This document shows positions 9,240-18,953 of a stretch of DNA of 64,000 nt, in pieces. The notes beneath the pieces are model-generated. The model saw only the letters and a list, made by a program, of their open reading frames with translations. It was not told the origin of the DNA and made no database searches. How positions within the stretch are numbered: the stretch's first letter is position 1; every line of letters starts with the position of its first letter. Origin of the DNA: JBHYDC01 sp051861205 (lineage in GTDB: Bacteria > Pseudomonadota > Alphaproteobacteria > Rhizobiales > Pleomorphomonadaceae); NCBI GenBank assembly GCA_051861205.1, contig JBHYDC010000015.1:48826-112825 (forward strand), read 5' to 3'. The position numbers were made by a program, and so were the translations under genes.

Positions 9240-10322
9240 ATGTCCGATATCGAAGCCCTCGAATCCTCCCTCATCGCAGCCATCGCGGACGCCGGCGACG
9301 AAGCCGCGCTTGAAGCGGTGCGTGTGGCGGCGCTTGGCAAGAAGGGCTCGGTCTCCGAGCTTCTGAAAACGCTGGGCACCATGGCGCCGGACGAACGCCG
9401 TACGCGCGGCGCCGTCATCAACGAAGCTAAAGACAGGATCGCCGGCGCGATCACCGCCCGCCGCGACGTGCTGAAGGCGGCAGCGCTGAACGCGCGTCTT
9501 GCCCGCGAGACGGTCGATATCACGCTTCCCACGCGCCAAAGCCCCCTCGAAGAGGGCCGAATCCATCCGATCACCCAGGTGATTGACGAGATCACCGCCA
9601 TCTTCGCCGACATGGGCTTCGCGGTGGCCGAGGGGCCGGACGTCGAGACCGACTATTACAACTTCACCGCCCTGAATTTCCCCGCCGATCATCCCGCGCG
9701 CGAAATGCACGACACCTTCTTCTTCAACCCGAAGGAGGACGGCTCGCGTCTGCTTTTGCGCACCCACACGTCCCCGGTCCAGATCCGGACGATGGAGACG
9801 CAAAAGCCGCCGATCCGCGTCGTCATCCCCGGCCGCACCTATCGCTGCGACAGCGACGCCACGCACACGCCGATGTTCCATCAGGTCGAGGGTCTGGTGA
9901 TCGATCGGCACAGCCATTTCGGCCATCTGAAGTGGGTGCTGGAGGAGTTCTTGAAGGCTTTTTTCGAGGTCGACGAGGTCAAGACCCGCTTCCGCCCGTC
10001 GTTCTTCCCCTTCACAGAGCCCTCGATGGAGGTCGATGTCGGCTGCCGCCGCTCGGGCTCGGAGATCCGGATCGGCGAGGGCGACGATTGGCTGGAGATT
10101 TTGGGCTGCGGCATGGTGCACCCCAACGTCATCCGCGCCTGCGGGCTTGATCCGGACGAGTTCCAGGGCTTTGCCTGGGGCATGGGCATCGATCGCCTCG
10201 CCATGTTGAAATATGGCATGCCGGATCTGCGCGCCTTCTTCGACGCCGACGTGCGCTGGCTGAAGCATTACGGCTTCCGCCCGCTGGATATCCCGAGCTT
10301 GTTCGGCGGCCTGACGAGCTGA
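9240..10322 (+). CDS. pheS: Phenylalanine-tRNA ligase alpha subunit
   Basis: 360 residues. Catalytic subunit of the alpha2-beta2 class II synthetase that charges tRNA-Phe in the cytosol. An N-terminal coiled-coil region (about residues 1-85) precedes the catalytic core. Visible signatures are LPTRQSPLEEGRIHPITQV, the motif 2 stretch around FHQVEGLVID, FFPFTEPSMEVDV, and motif 3 GMGIDRLAMLKYG at residues 314-326. The ATG at 9240 is preceded by AGGGACC. The upstream 110 bases contain no obvious Phe-rich leader peptide. pheT follows after 69 bases and is surely in the same operon. Confidence 0.98.
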   Translation: MSDIEALESSLIAAIADAGDEAALEAVRVAALGKKGSVSELLKTLGTMAPDERRTRGAVINEAKDRIAGAITARRDVLKAAALNARLARETVDITLPTRQSPLEEGRIHPITQVIDEITAIFADMGFAVAEGPDVETDYYNFTALNFPADHPAREMHDTFFFNPKEDGSRLLLRTHTSPVQIRTMETQKPPIRVVIPGRTYRCDSDATHTPMFHQVEGLVIDRHSHFGHLKWVLEEFLKAFFEVDEVKTRFRPSFFPFTEPSMEVDVGCRRSGSEIRIGEGDDWLEILGCGMVHPNVIRACGLDPDEFQGFAWGMGIDRLAMLKYGMPDLRAFFDADVRWLKHYGFRPLDIPSLFGGLTS

Positions 10323-10391
10323 GGGGCGTTTCCCCTCGCCGGCGCCCACCGTAACTGACGATCAGCCGCTTTGCGGCCTAAGGACACGACG

Positions 10392-12815
10392 ATGAAGTTC
10401 ACGCTTTCCTGGCTGAAGGACCATCTCGACACCGACGCAGCGCTTGCCGATGTCGTCGAGGCGCTCACCATGATCGGGCTTGAGGTCGAGCATGTTTCCG
10501 ACCCCGCAGCCGCCATCGCGCCCTTCACGATCGCCAAGGTGCTCACCGCCGAAAAGCACCCCAACGCCGACAAGCTGCGCGTGCTGATGGTCGATACCGG
10601 GCGCGGCGAACCGCCGGTTCAGGTGGTCTGCGGCGCGCCCAACGCGCGGGCGGGGCTGGTCGGCGTGTTCGCCGCTCCCGGCACGCATATTCCGGGCACC
10701 GATGTGGATCTGGCGATCGGCACCATCCGCGGCGTTGAGAGCCGGGGCATGATGTGTTCGGAGCGCGAGTTGCTCTTGTCCGACAGCCACGACGGCATCA
10801 TCGAACTGCCGGAAACCGCGCCGCTCGGCCAATCCTTCGCCGATTATCGTGGCGGCAGCGACCCCGTGATCGAAATCGCGATCACGCCGAACCGGCCCGA
10901 TTGCCTCGGCGTGCGCGGCATCGCGCGTGATTTGGCGGCACGCGGCCTTGGACGGCTGAAGCCGGATCCGCTCGCCCCTGTGCCTGGGCGGTTCCCGTGC
11001 CCGGTGCCGATCGAATTGCGCTTCTCGCACGAGACCGCCGACGCCTGCCCGGTATTCGCCGGCCGGCTCGTGCGCGGGGTCACCAACGGCCCATCGCCGC
11101 AGTGGATGCAGGACCGGCTGAAGGCGGTCGGCCTGCGCCCGATCTCCGCCCTCGTGGATATCACCAACTACGTCTCCTATGATCGGGGCCGGCCGTTGCA
11201 CGTCTATGACGCCGCGAAGATCACCGGCGCCATCCACGCGCGCCTCGGGCGCGAGGGCGAACAGCTCGTGGCCCTCGACGGCAAAACCTACCCGGTGGAC
11301 GGTGAGATGACCGTGATCGCCGACGACACCGGCGTGCTCGGCCTTGCCGGCATCATGGGCGGCGAAGGGTCCGGCTCCACAGCCGCCACCACGGACGTTT
11401 TCATCGAAAGCGCCTATTTCGATCCCACCCGCACCGCCAAGACCGGCCGCCGCCTCGGCATCAATTCCGACGCACGCTACCGCTTCGAGCGGGGCGTGGA
11501 CCCCGCTTTCGTGGTCGCGGGCCTGGAGCTTGCAACGCGGCTGGTGCTGGATCTGTGCGGCGGTGAGCCGTCCGTGGCGATCGTTGCCGGCGCTGAGCCG
11601 GTGGTGCGGCGGACAATCGATTTCCCGCTGCTCGAGGTGAAGCGCCTCTCCGGTCTAGACCTGCCGGAAACCGAAATCCCGGCGATCCTGGAATCGCTCG
11701 GTTTCACCGTCGCCGGCTTCGGCGACACCCGCGAGGTGATCGTCCCAACGTGGCGGCCCGATATCCACGGCAAGGCCGATCTCGTCGAAGAGGTCGTGCG
11801 CATCGTCGGTATCGATCAGGTGAAGCCGGTGCCGCTGCCGCGCCTCTCGGCCGTGGCCGCCAAGGTGCTGACCCCGATCCAGATTCGCACCCGGCGGGCC
11901 AAACGCCTGATGGCCGCGCGCGGTCTCGTCGAAGCCGTCACATGGTCCTTCGTGGCGGAAGAAACCGCGCGTCTCTTCGGCGGCGGCAAGCCGGAGCTAA
12001 AGCTCGCCAATCCGATTTCCGCCGATATGAGCGACATGCGCCCGAGCCTCATTCCCGGTCTCGTCGCCGCTGCCCAGCGCAACGCCGATCGCGGTGTGCC
12101 GGATGTCGCGTTGTTCGAAGTCGGCCAGATCTTCGCCGGTGACCGTACTCAGGACCAGTCCACGGCCGCGACGTCGGTTCGCCGGGGCACGGCGGGAACG
12201 GACGGGGCCGGACGGCACTGGACGGGGAACGCCGATGCCGTGTCGGTGTTCGACGCCAAGGCCGACGCGCTGGCGCTGCTCGACGGGCTCGGCTTCGACA
12301 CGAGCAAAGCGCAGGTGACGTGCGGCGCCCCGGCCTGGTTCCACCCCGGTCGCTCTGGCGCGATCCAGCTTGGGCCGCAAACCGTGATCGCCCATTTCGG
12401 CGAGATCCACCCGGCGGTATTGGCGGCGCTCGACGTGTCCGGACCGATCGTTGCCTGCGAGATCATCCTGGAACGCATCCCGCTGCCGAAATCCAAGGCC
12501 GCCAAGAGCAAGCCGGCGCTCAGCCTGTCCGGCCTGATGCCGGTGAACCGCGATTTCGCCTTCGTGGTGGATGAGGCGGTAGAAGCGGCCAAGATCGTGA
12601 AAGCGGCAAGCGGCGCCGATAAGCGCCTGATCGGGGGCGTCTCGGTGTTTGACGTCTATCGCGGCGAGCACGTCGGCGAAGACAAGAAATCCGTCGCGAT
12701 CGAAGTGACGCTGACGCCGCAGGACAGGACGCTGACCGAGGAAGATATCGACGCCGTTTCAAAAGCGATCGTCGGCGCCGTGGAGAAGGCGACGGGCGCG
12801 AGCCTCAGAGGCTAA
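10392..12815 (+). CDS. pheT: Phenylalanine-tRNA ligase beta subunit
   Basis: 807 residues; the partner of PheS. An N-terminal EMAP-type tRNA-binding domain (about 39-150, with KHPNADKLRVL and VVCGAPNARAG) is followed by the B3/B4 editing region (ISALVDITNYVSYDRGRPLHVYD), the B5 domain, a core domain lacking catalytic residues, and a C-terminal ferredoxin-like anticodon-binding domain (about 715-806, starting near PVNRDFAFVVDE). The frame opens at 10371, but the ATG at 10392 has a clean AAGGA site and gives the family-typical MKFTLSWLKDHLDT. Length matches the full bacterial form. Confidence 0.98.
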   Translation: MKFTLSWLKDHLDTDAALADVVEALTMIGLEVEHVSDPAAAIAPFTIAKVLTAEKHPNADKLRVLMVDTGRGEPPVQVVCGAPNARAGLVGVFAAPGTHIPGTDVDLAIGTIRGVESRGMMCSERELLLSDSHDGIIELPETAPLGQSFADYRGGSDPVIEIAITPNRPDCLGVRGIARDLAARGLGRLKPDPLAPVPGRFPCPVPIELRFSHETADACPVFAGRLVRGVTNGPSPQWMQDRLKAVGLRPISALVDITNYVSYDRGRPLHVYDAAKITGAIHARLGREGEQLVALDGKTYPVDGEMTVIADDTGVLGLAGIMGGEGSGSTAATTDVFIESAYFDPTRTAKTGRRLGINSDARYRFERGVDPAFVVAGLELATRLVLDLCGGEPSVAIVAGAEPVVRRTIDFPLLEVKRLSGLDLPETEIPAILESLGFTVAGFGDTREVIVPTWRPDIHGKADLVEEVVRIVGIDQVKPVPLPRLSAVAAKVLTPIQIRTRRAKRLMAARGLVEAVTWSFVAEETARLFGGGKPELKLANPISADMSDMRPSLIPGLVAAAQRNADRGVPDVALFEVGQIFAGDRTQDQSTAATSVRRGTAGTDGAGRHWTGNADAVSVFDAKADALALLDGLGFDTSKAQVTCGAPAWFHPGRSGAIQLGPQTVIAHFGEIHPAVLAALDVSGPIVACEIILERIPLPKSKAAKSKPALSLSGLMPVNRDFAFVVDEAVEAAKIVKAASGADKRLIGGVSVFDVYRGEHVGEDKKSVAIEVTLTPQDRTLTEEDIDAVSKAIVGAVEKATGASLRG

Positions 12816-12905
12816 CGCCCGCCCCTCGTGGGGCGCGACGATGAGGGGCCGGAACGGTCCGCTCGCCGCGCTGTTGATCCCTCAAACGCAAGAGGGATAA
12901 CGGCG

Positions 12906-13094
12906 ATGATGCTGTTGCAGGACTTTGAGTATATCTGGATTGTTCCGGTCGTGATTGGCGCTGCGGTTCTCGGGCTGGCGCTCGCCTATGGCGTGCTTCG
13001 GGGCCGCACCCGTACACGGGCCGAGTACCAGGCGGCCGAGGACGCGGCGCACGATATCTACAAGAGCGAAGATCCCGGCTACGACAGGCGATGA
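12906..13094 (+). CDS. Small single-pass membrane protein, unknown
   Basis: About 62 residues: a short N-terminus, one hydrophobic helix (WIVPVVIGAAVLGLALAYGVL, about 11-31), then a charged cytoplasmic tail (GRTRTRAEYQAAEDAAHDIYKSEDPG). Two adjacent ATGs at 12906 and 12909; AGAGGG lies just upstream. The frame extends back to 12828 without supporting signals. A TCCCTC/GAGGGA stem overlaps the ribosome site, which could modulate translation. It is the last gene before a convergent mepA. No function can be named. Confidence 0.6.
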   Translation: MMLLQDFEYIWIVPVVIGAAVLGLALAYGVLRGRTRTRAEYQAAEDAAHDIYKSEDPGYDRR

Positions 13095-13112
13095 TGACCG
13101 GCGCGGATAGCG

Positions 13113-14024
13113 CTATTTCGCCACCAGCACCTTCGCGCAGGCCGGCGGCAGGTCCGCCAATGTCACGGGCCGGGGCGGCTTCTCCGGCTTTTGCGGTTCG
13201 GCCTTTGGCCGCTCTATGAACCAGCTGTCCAGTTCCTGGCCGCAGCCGTCGCCGCTTGGGGGATCGGCTTGCGGCTTGCACGAAGCGTCGCCCTTTGGAC
13301 AGCCGAGCCGAATGTGGAAATGGAAGTCGTGCCCGTACCAAGGGCGCACAACGCGCAGCCAGGAGCGGTTGTCGGTCTCCATCCGGCAGAGGGCCTTCTT
13401 GATCGCCGGGTTCACGAAGATCCGGTCGACGCCGCGCTGGCTCGCCGCAAGGCGGATGATGTTGAACTGAGCCGGCTTAAAGATCGCGGGATCGACGGCT
13501 TTGCCGGTCTTGTCCAGCATTGAGGTTGCGCTGATCGTCTCGCGCTCGCTGACCGTGAGTTCACGCGGCGGCATCTGCGTCAGCCAGATATCGGCGTCGA
13601 GGCCGATCTGGTGGCTGGCATGGCCGGTCAGCATCGGCCCGCCGCGTGGCTGCGCGAGATCGCCGACGAGCAGCCCTTTCCACCCGGCAGCCGGCGCTTT
13701 GCCGGCGAGCTTTTCTAGAAACTCGACGAGCATCGGATTGCCCCAATTCCGGTTGCGCGACAGCCGCATCACCTGCCACGTCGGCCCCGTCACCGGCAGC
13801 GCGATCGCCCCGGCAAGACAGCCGCGCGCGTAGGAGCCGATCGACCGGGCGGCGAGCACGGCAGGATCCCTCGCCGCACCGAAAAGCACCTTGGCCGGCG
13901 CATCGCTGACGGCATTCGCTGAATTCACCGTGAGCGCTAGGAACGCCGAAAGGGCAAGAATTCGTGCGGCTGGAAGCATCATCGAAGTCCGGTTCGAGGC
14001 AGTGTCTTGGCCAAGTTGCATCAA
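13113..14024 (-). CDS. mepA: Penicillin-insensitive murein endopeptidase (MepA, M74)
   Basis: Periplasmic zinc peptidase of the LAS type that cuts D-Ala-meso-DAP cross-bridges in peptidoglycan. Of 303 residues, zinc ligands are visible in GHASHQIGLDADIW (residues 134-147: His135 or His138, Asp143/145) and in HDFHFHIRL (232-240). A signal peptide (LPAARILALSAFLALTVNSANA, about 17-38) directs export. Start is uncertain: TTG at 14024, ATG at 14021, or the ATG pair near 13982, which would begin directly at the signal peptide; none has a strong ribosome site. Several cysteines in the C-terminal third could form disulfides. Confidence 0.93.
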   Translation of the reverse strand: MMQLGQDTASNRTSMMLPAARILALSAFLALTVNSANAVSDAPAKVLFGAARDPAVLAARSIGSYARGCLAGAIALPVTGPTWQVMRLSRNRNWGNPMLVEFLEKLAGKAPAAGWKGLLVGDLAQPRGGPMLTGHASHQIGLDADIWLTQMPPRELTVSERETISATSMLDKTGKAVDPAIFKPAQFNIIRLAASQRGVDRIFVNPAIKKALCRMETDNRSWLRVVRPWYGHDFHFHIRLGCPKGDASCKPQADPPSGDGCGQELDSWFIERPKAEPQKPEKPPRPVTLADLPPACAKVLVAK

Positions 14025-14139
14025 GCCACCCCGCCATTGACATTGTCTTAACTATGCACGAGCGTCCCGCACTAGCGCGACCGGGGACTCGGCCATGGCA
14101 TTTGTATTGGATCTTTCAGCGGGCGCGTGTTTCTCGCGC

Positions 14140-14796
14140 ATGTTTCCCCGCGTCCTGATCCCGGCCGCCCTCGTGGCCGTCCTCGCCCTCATCGTCGCCT
14201 CCTGCGGCACGGTTTCAAAAGCGGAGTGCCAATCTGGCAATTGGTACGGGATCGGACTTGCGAACGGACGCGACGGCGCCACTGAGAGCCTGTTCGACAA
14301 GCACGTCGAAAGCTGCAAGCGTTTCGGCCTGCCCGCCGACCGGTCCGCCTGGATGTCCGGGCGGGCAGAGGGGCTCAAGGCCTATTGCACGCCCGTTTCC
14401 GGCTACGCCAACGGGTCGGCGGGGCGCGAATACGCCAATGTCTGCTCCGGTAAGGCGGGTGGAGACTTTGTGACGGCCTATGGCTTTGGCCTCGATGTCT
14501 ATGAAGCCAAATCGATCGCCTGGAGCGCGCGCGAACGGGCCCGGTCCGCCGAACGGGATGCCGACAGGTTCGACGACGAAATCCGCAGCTTGCGAGCGCG
14601 CCGAGGCGCTGCCCTGCCGGAGGACCGTGACGATTATCGCAACCGGATCCAGGATCTCCAGATGCTGAGGCTCGATGCGGTATCCGACGGGTTCCGCTAC
14701 GAGCGCGAGGCGGCTTTAGCTGAACGGTCTGCCGATATCGCGCAGGCGCAGGCGATCGCCGCCTTCATTCGGGCGTTCGGCTACCCGCCCCAATAG
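14140..14796 (+). CDS. DUF2799 domain lipoprotein
   Basis: About 218 residues from the ATG at 14140; an in-frame ATG at 14095 with GGGGA upstream is an alternative. The N-terminus is a lipoprotein signal (LALIVASCG, lipobox Cys near residue 22). The body shows the DUF2799 pattern: ECQSGNWYGIGLANGRDGA, DKHVESCKRFG, Trp and Gly-rich GRAEGLKAYC, GYANGSAGREY. The last 90 residues are a predicted coiled coil rich in Arg, Glu and Ala. Probably anchored in the envelope; function unknown. Its 3' end overlaps the convergent membrane-protein gene by 32 bases. Confidence 0.75.
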   Translation: MFPRVLIPAALVAVLALIVASCGTVSKAECQSGNWYGIGLANGRDGATESLFDKHVESCKRFGLPADRSAWMSGRAEGLKAYCTPVSGYANGSAGREYANVCSGKAGGDFVTAYGFGLDVYEAKSIAWSARERARSAERDADRFDDEIRSLRARRGAALPEDRDDYRNRIQDLQMLRLDAVSDGFRYEREAALAERSADIAQAQAIAAFIRAFGYPPQ

Positions 14797-16687
14797 TCTC
14801 CAGGCCAAAGCTCGGCCGGAGCTGGGGCTCGCGCAGCGAACCTGTGATCTCATCGGCGATCGCCGGCAGCGCATCGGCCCGGCGCAGCAGCAGCGTGTTC
14901 GGCGTATCGAGCATGGGCATCAGCCAGCCCGGCCGCTTGCCGGCGATCAATTGCGCAACGAGCCCGCCCGGCGCACGCTCCAGGTAGCGGCGCGTTTCCA
15001 GGTCTGACTTACAAAGCGAAATGTAACGGCCGCCCTCTTCGTCGAAGGCGTCCTTGGCGTCCGTCGCCGTCAGAATGCGCTCTGAAGCCTGTATTCCCGT
15101 CCCATTGCGGGGGTAGGGCGCGGCGAGAACCGAATGATGCGTCATGGCAAGAAGAAACGCGCCCGAACTCGTGGGAGCCACAACGAGACCGGGAGGCGCC
15201 TGCCCCAGCGCAGCGGCGGTTTCGGCACGGCAAACGTCGATCTGCGCATTCTGGCTCTCCGCCTCACTGGCCAAAACGTCCACCGCGAAAGGCGCGCCGG
15301 CGAACTGCCAAACCAGCGGCGCGAACAAAAGCCAGACGCAGCGGGCAGCAAGCGCTCGCGGTCCTTTGCGCGCCGAAACCAGCCCCCAAACGGCGGCCGT
15401 GACGATGCCGCCGACGGCGCTTCCGATCGCATGGGTGGTAACCAGCGCCGGCCGTTGCCAAAGCGCAACGATGAGCAAGGACAGAAGAACGCCGGCAAGC
15501 ATGAAAAAAGCCAGCCGGTCCGTTTCGTTAAGTCTGGACAGAAGCCAGATGCCGGCCCCCACCGCAACCATCGGGGCCGCATAAGAGGCTATCATCATCC
15601 AGCCGCGCTCGGCGCCAGCAGATAAAATGCCACGGACCTCGCCGACGTGATCGAGCCAGATCGCCCCGAGCGCCGGATCCGCCGCGCCATAGGGGCCCGC
15701 CAGACACTCGGGGTAGCGAAGGGCCGTCAGCGAAATCAGCATGAAGCCGAGGCCGATCAAGGCGCCGCCCCGCGCGACCAATCCCGGCGCCCCATCCTCC
15801 CGGTCGCCGCCCAGCACCTGCGCCGCCAAAGCCGCGCCAAAGCCGCCGAAGGCTGTAATCAGGACGTAGACGATCGAGATCTGATCGCAGGCGGGCATCA
15901 ACCAACGCGACGGCGAGATGGTGGCGAGCAGGAGAAGCGCGGCGCCGATCCCTATGGTGATGCCATAGAGGGTGAGCGCCGTCCGCCAGCGGTCGCCCTC
16001 GCGGATCCAGACGGCGCATAGCCCCGCCGTCGCGGCCATCACGACGGGCAGCATGTCCATGCCGACCGCCAGACTGCCTGCCGCCATGGCGCCGGCAAGG
16101 ACCGGCCATCTCCGGCCCTGGTCGGCGCGCACCAAGCCGGCAATCATCCACACGACAAGAACGGCCTGCATGTTTTGAGGATCGATGCGGCCCGGCCGGA
16201 AGATCGTCATCGCATCTGGCGAAAGAACAAGCAGGACCAGGGTCAAAAGGGCCGCGCGCTGTCCGCCGAACCGATGGGCGATGCTGGCGAGCCCGAGACC
16301 GAAGGGCACAACGAGGAGCGGCGGCCAGATATTGAGCGCGATCAGCTCGGCCCCGGCCCGGCCCACAAAGGGCTGAGTTAGGAAAATGATCGCAGCAATA
16401 GGAACATCAACCAGCCTCGACCAAGGCATCGGCACGCCGCTTGGCGGCGCCATTCGCAGCAGGGTGAGGTCGTACCAGCCCTTGCCGTCCAGGAATTCGC
16501 GCACCTGAACCAGACGCAACATGGAATCGGCGTTGCCCCACCCGGTCCCATAGTCCGTCATCCAGCCGCTGTTGGCGATCAGCACGGCCAGACACGCCAG
16601 CGCCAGACCCACGACCGCGATCGGGGGCACGTGCAGCGGCATCGGCGCGGTGCGCGCGGGAGAGGCAGATTGCTTGAGGTTCATCAT
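14765..16687 (-). CDS. Multi-pass membrane protein, GT-C / STT3-like
   Basis: About 640 residues with roughly 12 transmembrane helices and a soluble C-terminal part. The first extracytoplasmic loop (GNADSMLRLVQVREFLDGKG ... APPSGVPMPWSRLVDVP) resembles loop 1 of GT-C glycosyltransferases of the oligosaccharyltransferase STT3/PglB type, where an acidic residue and an Arg lie before a P-x-G and a W-x-x-L. I infer a polyprenyl-phosphate-sugar-dependent glycosyltransferase of the envelope; acceptor unknown. The frame opens at a GTG at 16750 without a ribosome site; ATGs at 16687/16684 are likelier. It overlaps the DUF2799 lipoprotein gene tail to tail. Confidence 0.65.
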   Translation of the reverse strand: MMNLKQSASPARTAPMPLHVPPIAVVGLALACLAVLIANSGWMTDYGTGWGNADSMLRLVQVREFLDGKGWYDLTLLRMAPPSGVPMPWSRLVDVPIAAIIFLTQPFVGRAGAELIALNIWPPLLVVPFGLGLASIAHRFGGQRAALLTLVLLVLSPDAMTIFRPGRIDPQNMQAVLVVWMIAGLVRADQGRRWPVLAGAMAAGSLAVGMDMLPVVMAATAGLCAVWIREGDRWRTALTLYGITIGIGAALLLLATISPSRWLMPACDQISIVYVLITAFGGFGAALAAQVLGGDREDGAPGLVARGGALIGLGFMLISLTALRYPECLAGPYGAADPALGAIWLDHVGEVRGILSAGAERGWMMIASYAAPMVAVGAGIWLLSRLNETDRLAFFMLAGVLLSLLIVALWQRPALVTTHAIGSAVGGIVTAAVWGLVSARKGPRALAARCVWLLFAPLVWQFAGAPFAVDVLASEAESQNAQIDVCRAETAAALGQAPPGLVVAPTSSGAFLLAMTHHSVLAAPYPRNGTGIQASERILTATDAKDAFDEEGGRYISLCKSDLETRRYLERAPGGLVAQLIAGKRPGWLMPMLDTPNTLLLRRADALPAIADEITGSLREPQLRPSFGLETIGAGSRTPE

Positions 16688-16855
16688 CGACCGAACACCG
16701 GACGCCCACTGGCCTCGTCCGAAAGGCAGAAAAGAGCTTGCCTCAGCCACGATGGAGAAAGGGTAAAGGGATTCGTTATCCCTAACTATTCCTTGCCGAA
16801 CCCCGGCAAACCGATGACGCCAAGTCGGCCCGGAAGGAGGTTATGTCCGCTCCGC

Positions 16856-17806
16856 TCAGGCCGCGTGGCGGCTGGCGTCAGGGCCGTAATAGCTGATGTA
16901 GCGGGACGAAATCGCCGATACCGGCAGGATGATCAGCACATCCGTCGTGCCGAACTGCCGATCCACCACGGCGCCGCGTCCGATGGTTGCGCCGATCCGA
17001 AGGTATCCCTTGATGAGAGGCGGCAGCGCTTGAAGCGCGGCGCGGGTATCGATCGCGTCTTTTGCAATCAGGTTCATATTCACCGCGCGATCCGGCAAAG
17101 CCGCAATCCGCCACTCCGGCGGCGGCGGCGCGTAATGGTGCAGGAAAGAAAGCGGTAAGGCGAGTTCGCTGGGGTCCGTGCCCTCGATCGAAGCGCAGCC
17201 GATCATGACGTCCACGCCGTGACGCAGCACATAGGACCAGATGCCGTGCCAGAGGAGCTCAACCGTGCGCTTTGTGCGATAGGGCTTCAGCACACAGGAG
17301 CGGCCAAGTTCCAGGAATTTGAGTCCCCGGTTGGCGGCTAACGCGCCATCGAGATCGAACTCGCGGGCCGTATAGAAGCCCCGGTTGCGTTCCGCCACAT
17401 CCTGGCGCAGCAGCCGGTAGGTGCCCACGACACGCGGGCGCGGCTCACCGAAGCGGGTTGGCACGGGGTCGTCGTGGTCGAGCACCAGGAGATGGTCGCA
17501 GATCCGGTCGAAGGCGTCGCGGTCGCGCCGGAAAACCTGCGTGGCGGTGTCGGCAATGGCGGACATCTCGCCGTAGAAAACGCGGTATCGCAACGCCTGA
17601 GCCGCTCTGACCTCGCCGGCACTTTGGGCGAGCCTCACCTCAAGTGACCCGATGCGGCCGAGCGTGACGTCGCTCGTGCTTGCGGGGGGATTGGCCAACT
17701 TGCGGGAAGGGATCAGAAGGGGCGCCATCGTTTTCAGGACGGCATCGGATAGTCGCGCCGGCATAAATGTGCCAGGGCGGGACGAGAGACCGGAGTGCGT
17801 GAGCAA
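16856..17806 (-). CDS. olsB: Ornithine-acyl-ACP N-acyltransferase (OlsB-like)
   Basis: GNAT-fold acyltransferase of about 316 residues. The block VRAAQALRYRVFYGEM (around 66-81), VVGTYRLLRQ, FLELGRSCVLKPYR and MIGCASIEGTDP follow the acetyltransferase-5 (hemolysin/OlsB) pattern. OlsB transfers a 3-hydroxyacyl chain from ACP to the alpha-amino group of ornithine, the first step of phosphate-free ornithine lipids. No OlsA is adjacent, so the second step must be encoded elsewhere. The first codon is TTG at 17806 with GGGGTGA upstream; an in-frame ATG lies at 17764. Ornithine lipids are usually induced by phosphate limitation; I see no clear pho box. Confidence 0.82.
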   Translation of the reverse strand: MLTHSGLSSRPGTFMPARLSDAVLKTMAPLLIPSRKLANPPASTSDVTLGRIGSLEVRLAQSAGEVRAAQALRYRVFYGEMSAIADTATQVFRRDRDAFDRICDHLLVLDHDDPVPTRFGEPRPRVVGTYRLLRQDVAERNRGFYTAREFDLDGALAANRGLKFLELGRSCVLKPYRTKRTVELLWHGIWSYVLRHGVDVMIGCASIEGTDPSELALPLSFLHHYAPPPPEWRIAALPDRAVNMNLIAKDAIDTRAALQALPPLIKGYLRIGATIGRGAVVDRQFGTTDVLIILPVSAISSRYISYYGPDASRHAA

Positions 17807-17957
17807 GGCTGGGTCACCCCCAAAAAGCGTCGCAGGCCAAGGCGGCCCGCGACGTTTCTTTGATCATGTTTCGCCGACGATTCGGTGACGAAACACCCTC
17901 AGCTTCATGACGTTCAGTTACACTCCGCGACAGAACGGGCCTGCCGCGTAGGCTTCA

Positions 17958-18953
17958 TCACGTCCGCTTGGCACTCGGCACCGCAGCTGCTCCCCCGCGC
18001 GTCTTCCACAGCGACGCTCCAATGCCGATCGCAAGGATCAGGAACGTCATACTAAGCGACACCGCAGGCGGGATCTTGGCGAGCCCGAGCATATCGGCGA
18101 CGAAGATCTTGCCGCCGATGAAGATCAGGAGGGCCGAGAGCGCATACTTCAGATACACGAAGCGGTGCACCAGGGCGGCGAGCGCGAAGTAGAGAGCGCG
18201 CAAGCCGAGGATCGCGAAGATGTTCGAGGTGTAGACCAGATACGGGTCGGTGGTGATGGCGAAGATCGCCGGCACCGAGTCGACCGCGAAGATCACGTCG
18301 GCGAACTCGACCATGAGAAGGGCGAGAAGCAGCGGCGTGATGAAGGTCTTGATCTTTCCCGTCTTCGGATCCGGCAGCTTCACGAGGAAGGCGTCACCGT
18401 AAAGCTTGTCGGTAACAGGCAGATGCCGACGGACGTAACGCAAAACCGGGTTGTCGCCGATGTTGGTTTCCTTGTCGGCCATCATGATCATCTTGATGCC
18501 GGTGAAGATTAGGAACGCGGCGAAGATGTAGAGAACCCACCCGAATTCCGACACGATGGCAGCGCCCGCCGCAATCATGATACCGCGCAGGATCAACACA
18601 CCGATGATGCCCCAGAGCAGAACGCGGTGCTGATTGATGGCCGGAATGCCGAAATAGCCGAAGATCATCGCGATGACGAAGATATTGTCCATCGCCAGCG
18701 ACTTCTCGACCACGAAGCCGGTGAGATACTGAAGGCCGGGCTCAGGCCCGAGCGACCACCACACCCAGCCGCCGAAGGCCAGACCCAGCGCGATGTAGAA
18801 GCCGGAGAGAATCAAACTCTCACGGATACCGATCACATGCGGCTTGCGATGGAGAATGCCGAGGTCGAAGGCAAGGAGAACGACAACCACGCCGATGAAG
18901 GATATCCACATCCAGCCGGGTTTGCCGAGAAAGTCGTAAAACAGGAATTCCAT
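17958..18953 (-). CDS. TerC family integral membrane protein
   Basis: 331 residues, 8-9 helices. TerC signatures are visible: VVEKSLAMDNIFVIAMIFGYF (split across helix 3) and LLMVEFADVIFAVDSVPA with the conserved acidic residues in helices. The family (Alx, TerC, MeeY/MeeF) exports or loads metal, mainly Mn(II), across the inner membrane. The ATG at 18953 begins MEFLFYDFLGKPGW. The 309-base upstream region was inspected for a yybP-ykoY manganese riboswitch, which often precedes this family; its conserved elements were not found. Confidence 0.92.
   Translation of the reverse strand: MEFLFYDFLGKPGWMWISFIGVVVVLLAFDLGILHRKPHVIGIRESLILSGFYIALGLAFGGWVWWSLGPEPGLQYLTGFVVEKSLAMDNIFVIAMIFGYFGIPAINQHRVLLWGIIGVLILRGIMIAAGAAIVSEFGWVLYIFAAFLIFTGIKMIMMADKETNIGDNPVLRYVRRHLPVTDKLYGDAFLVKLPDPKTGKIKTFITPLLLALLMVEFADVIFAVDSVPAIFAITTDPYLVYTSNIFAILGLRALYFALAALVHRFVYLKYALSALLIFIGGKIFVADMLGLAKIPPAVSLSMTFLILAIGIGASLWKTRGGAAAVPSAKRT

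Noticed and set aside
9006..10349. 447-residue minus-strand frame antisense to pheS
   Set aside because: Covers an unmistakable synthetase gene on the opposite strand; composition typical of a shadow frame.
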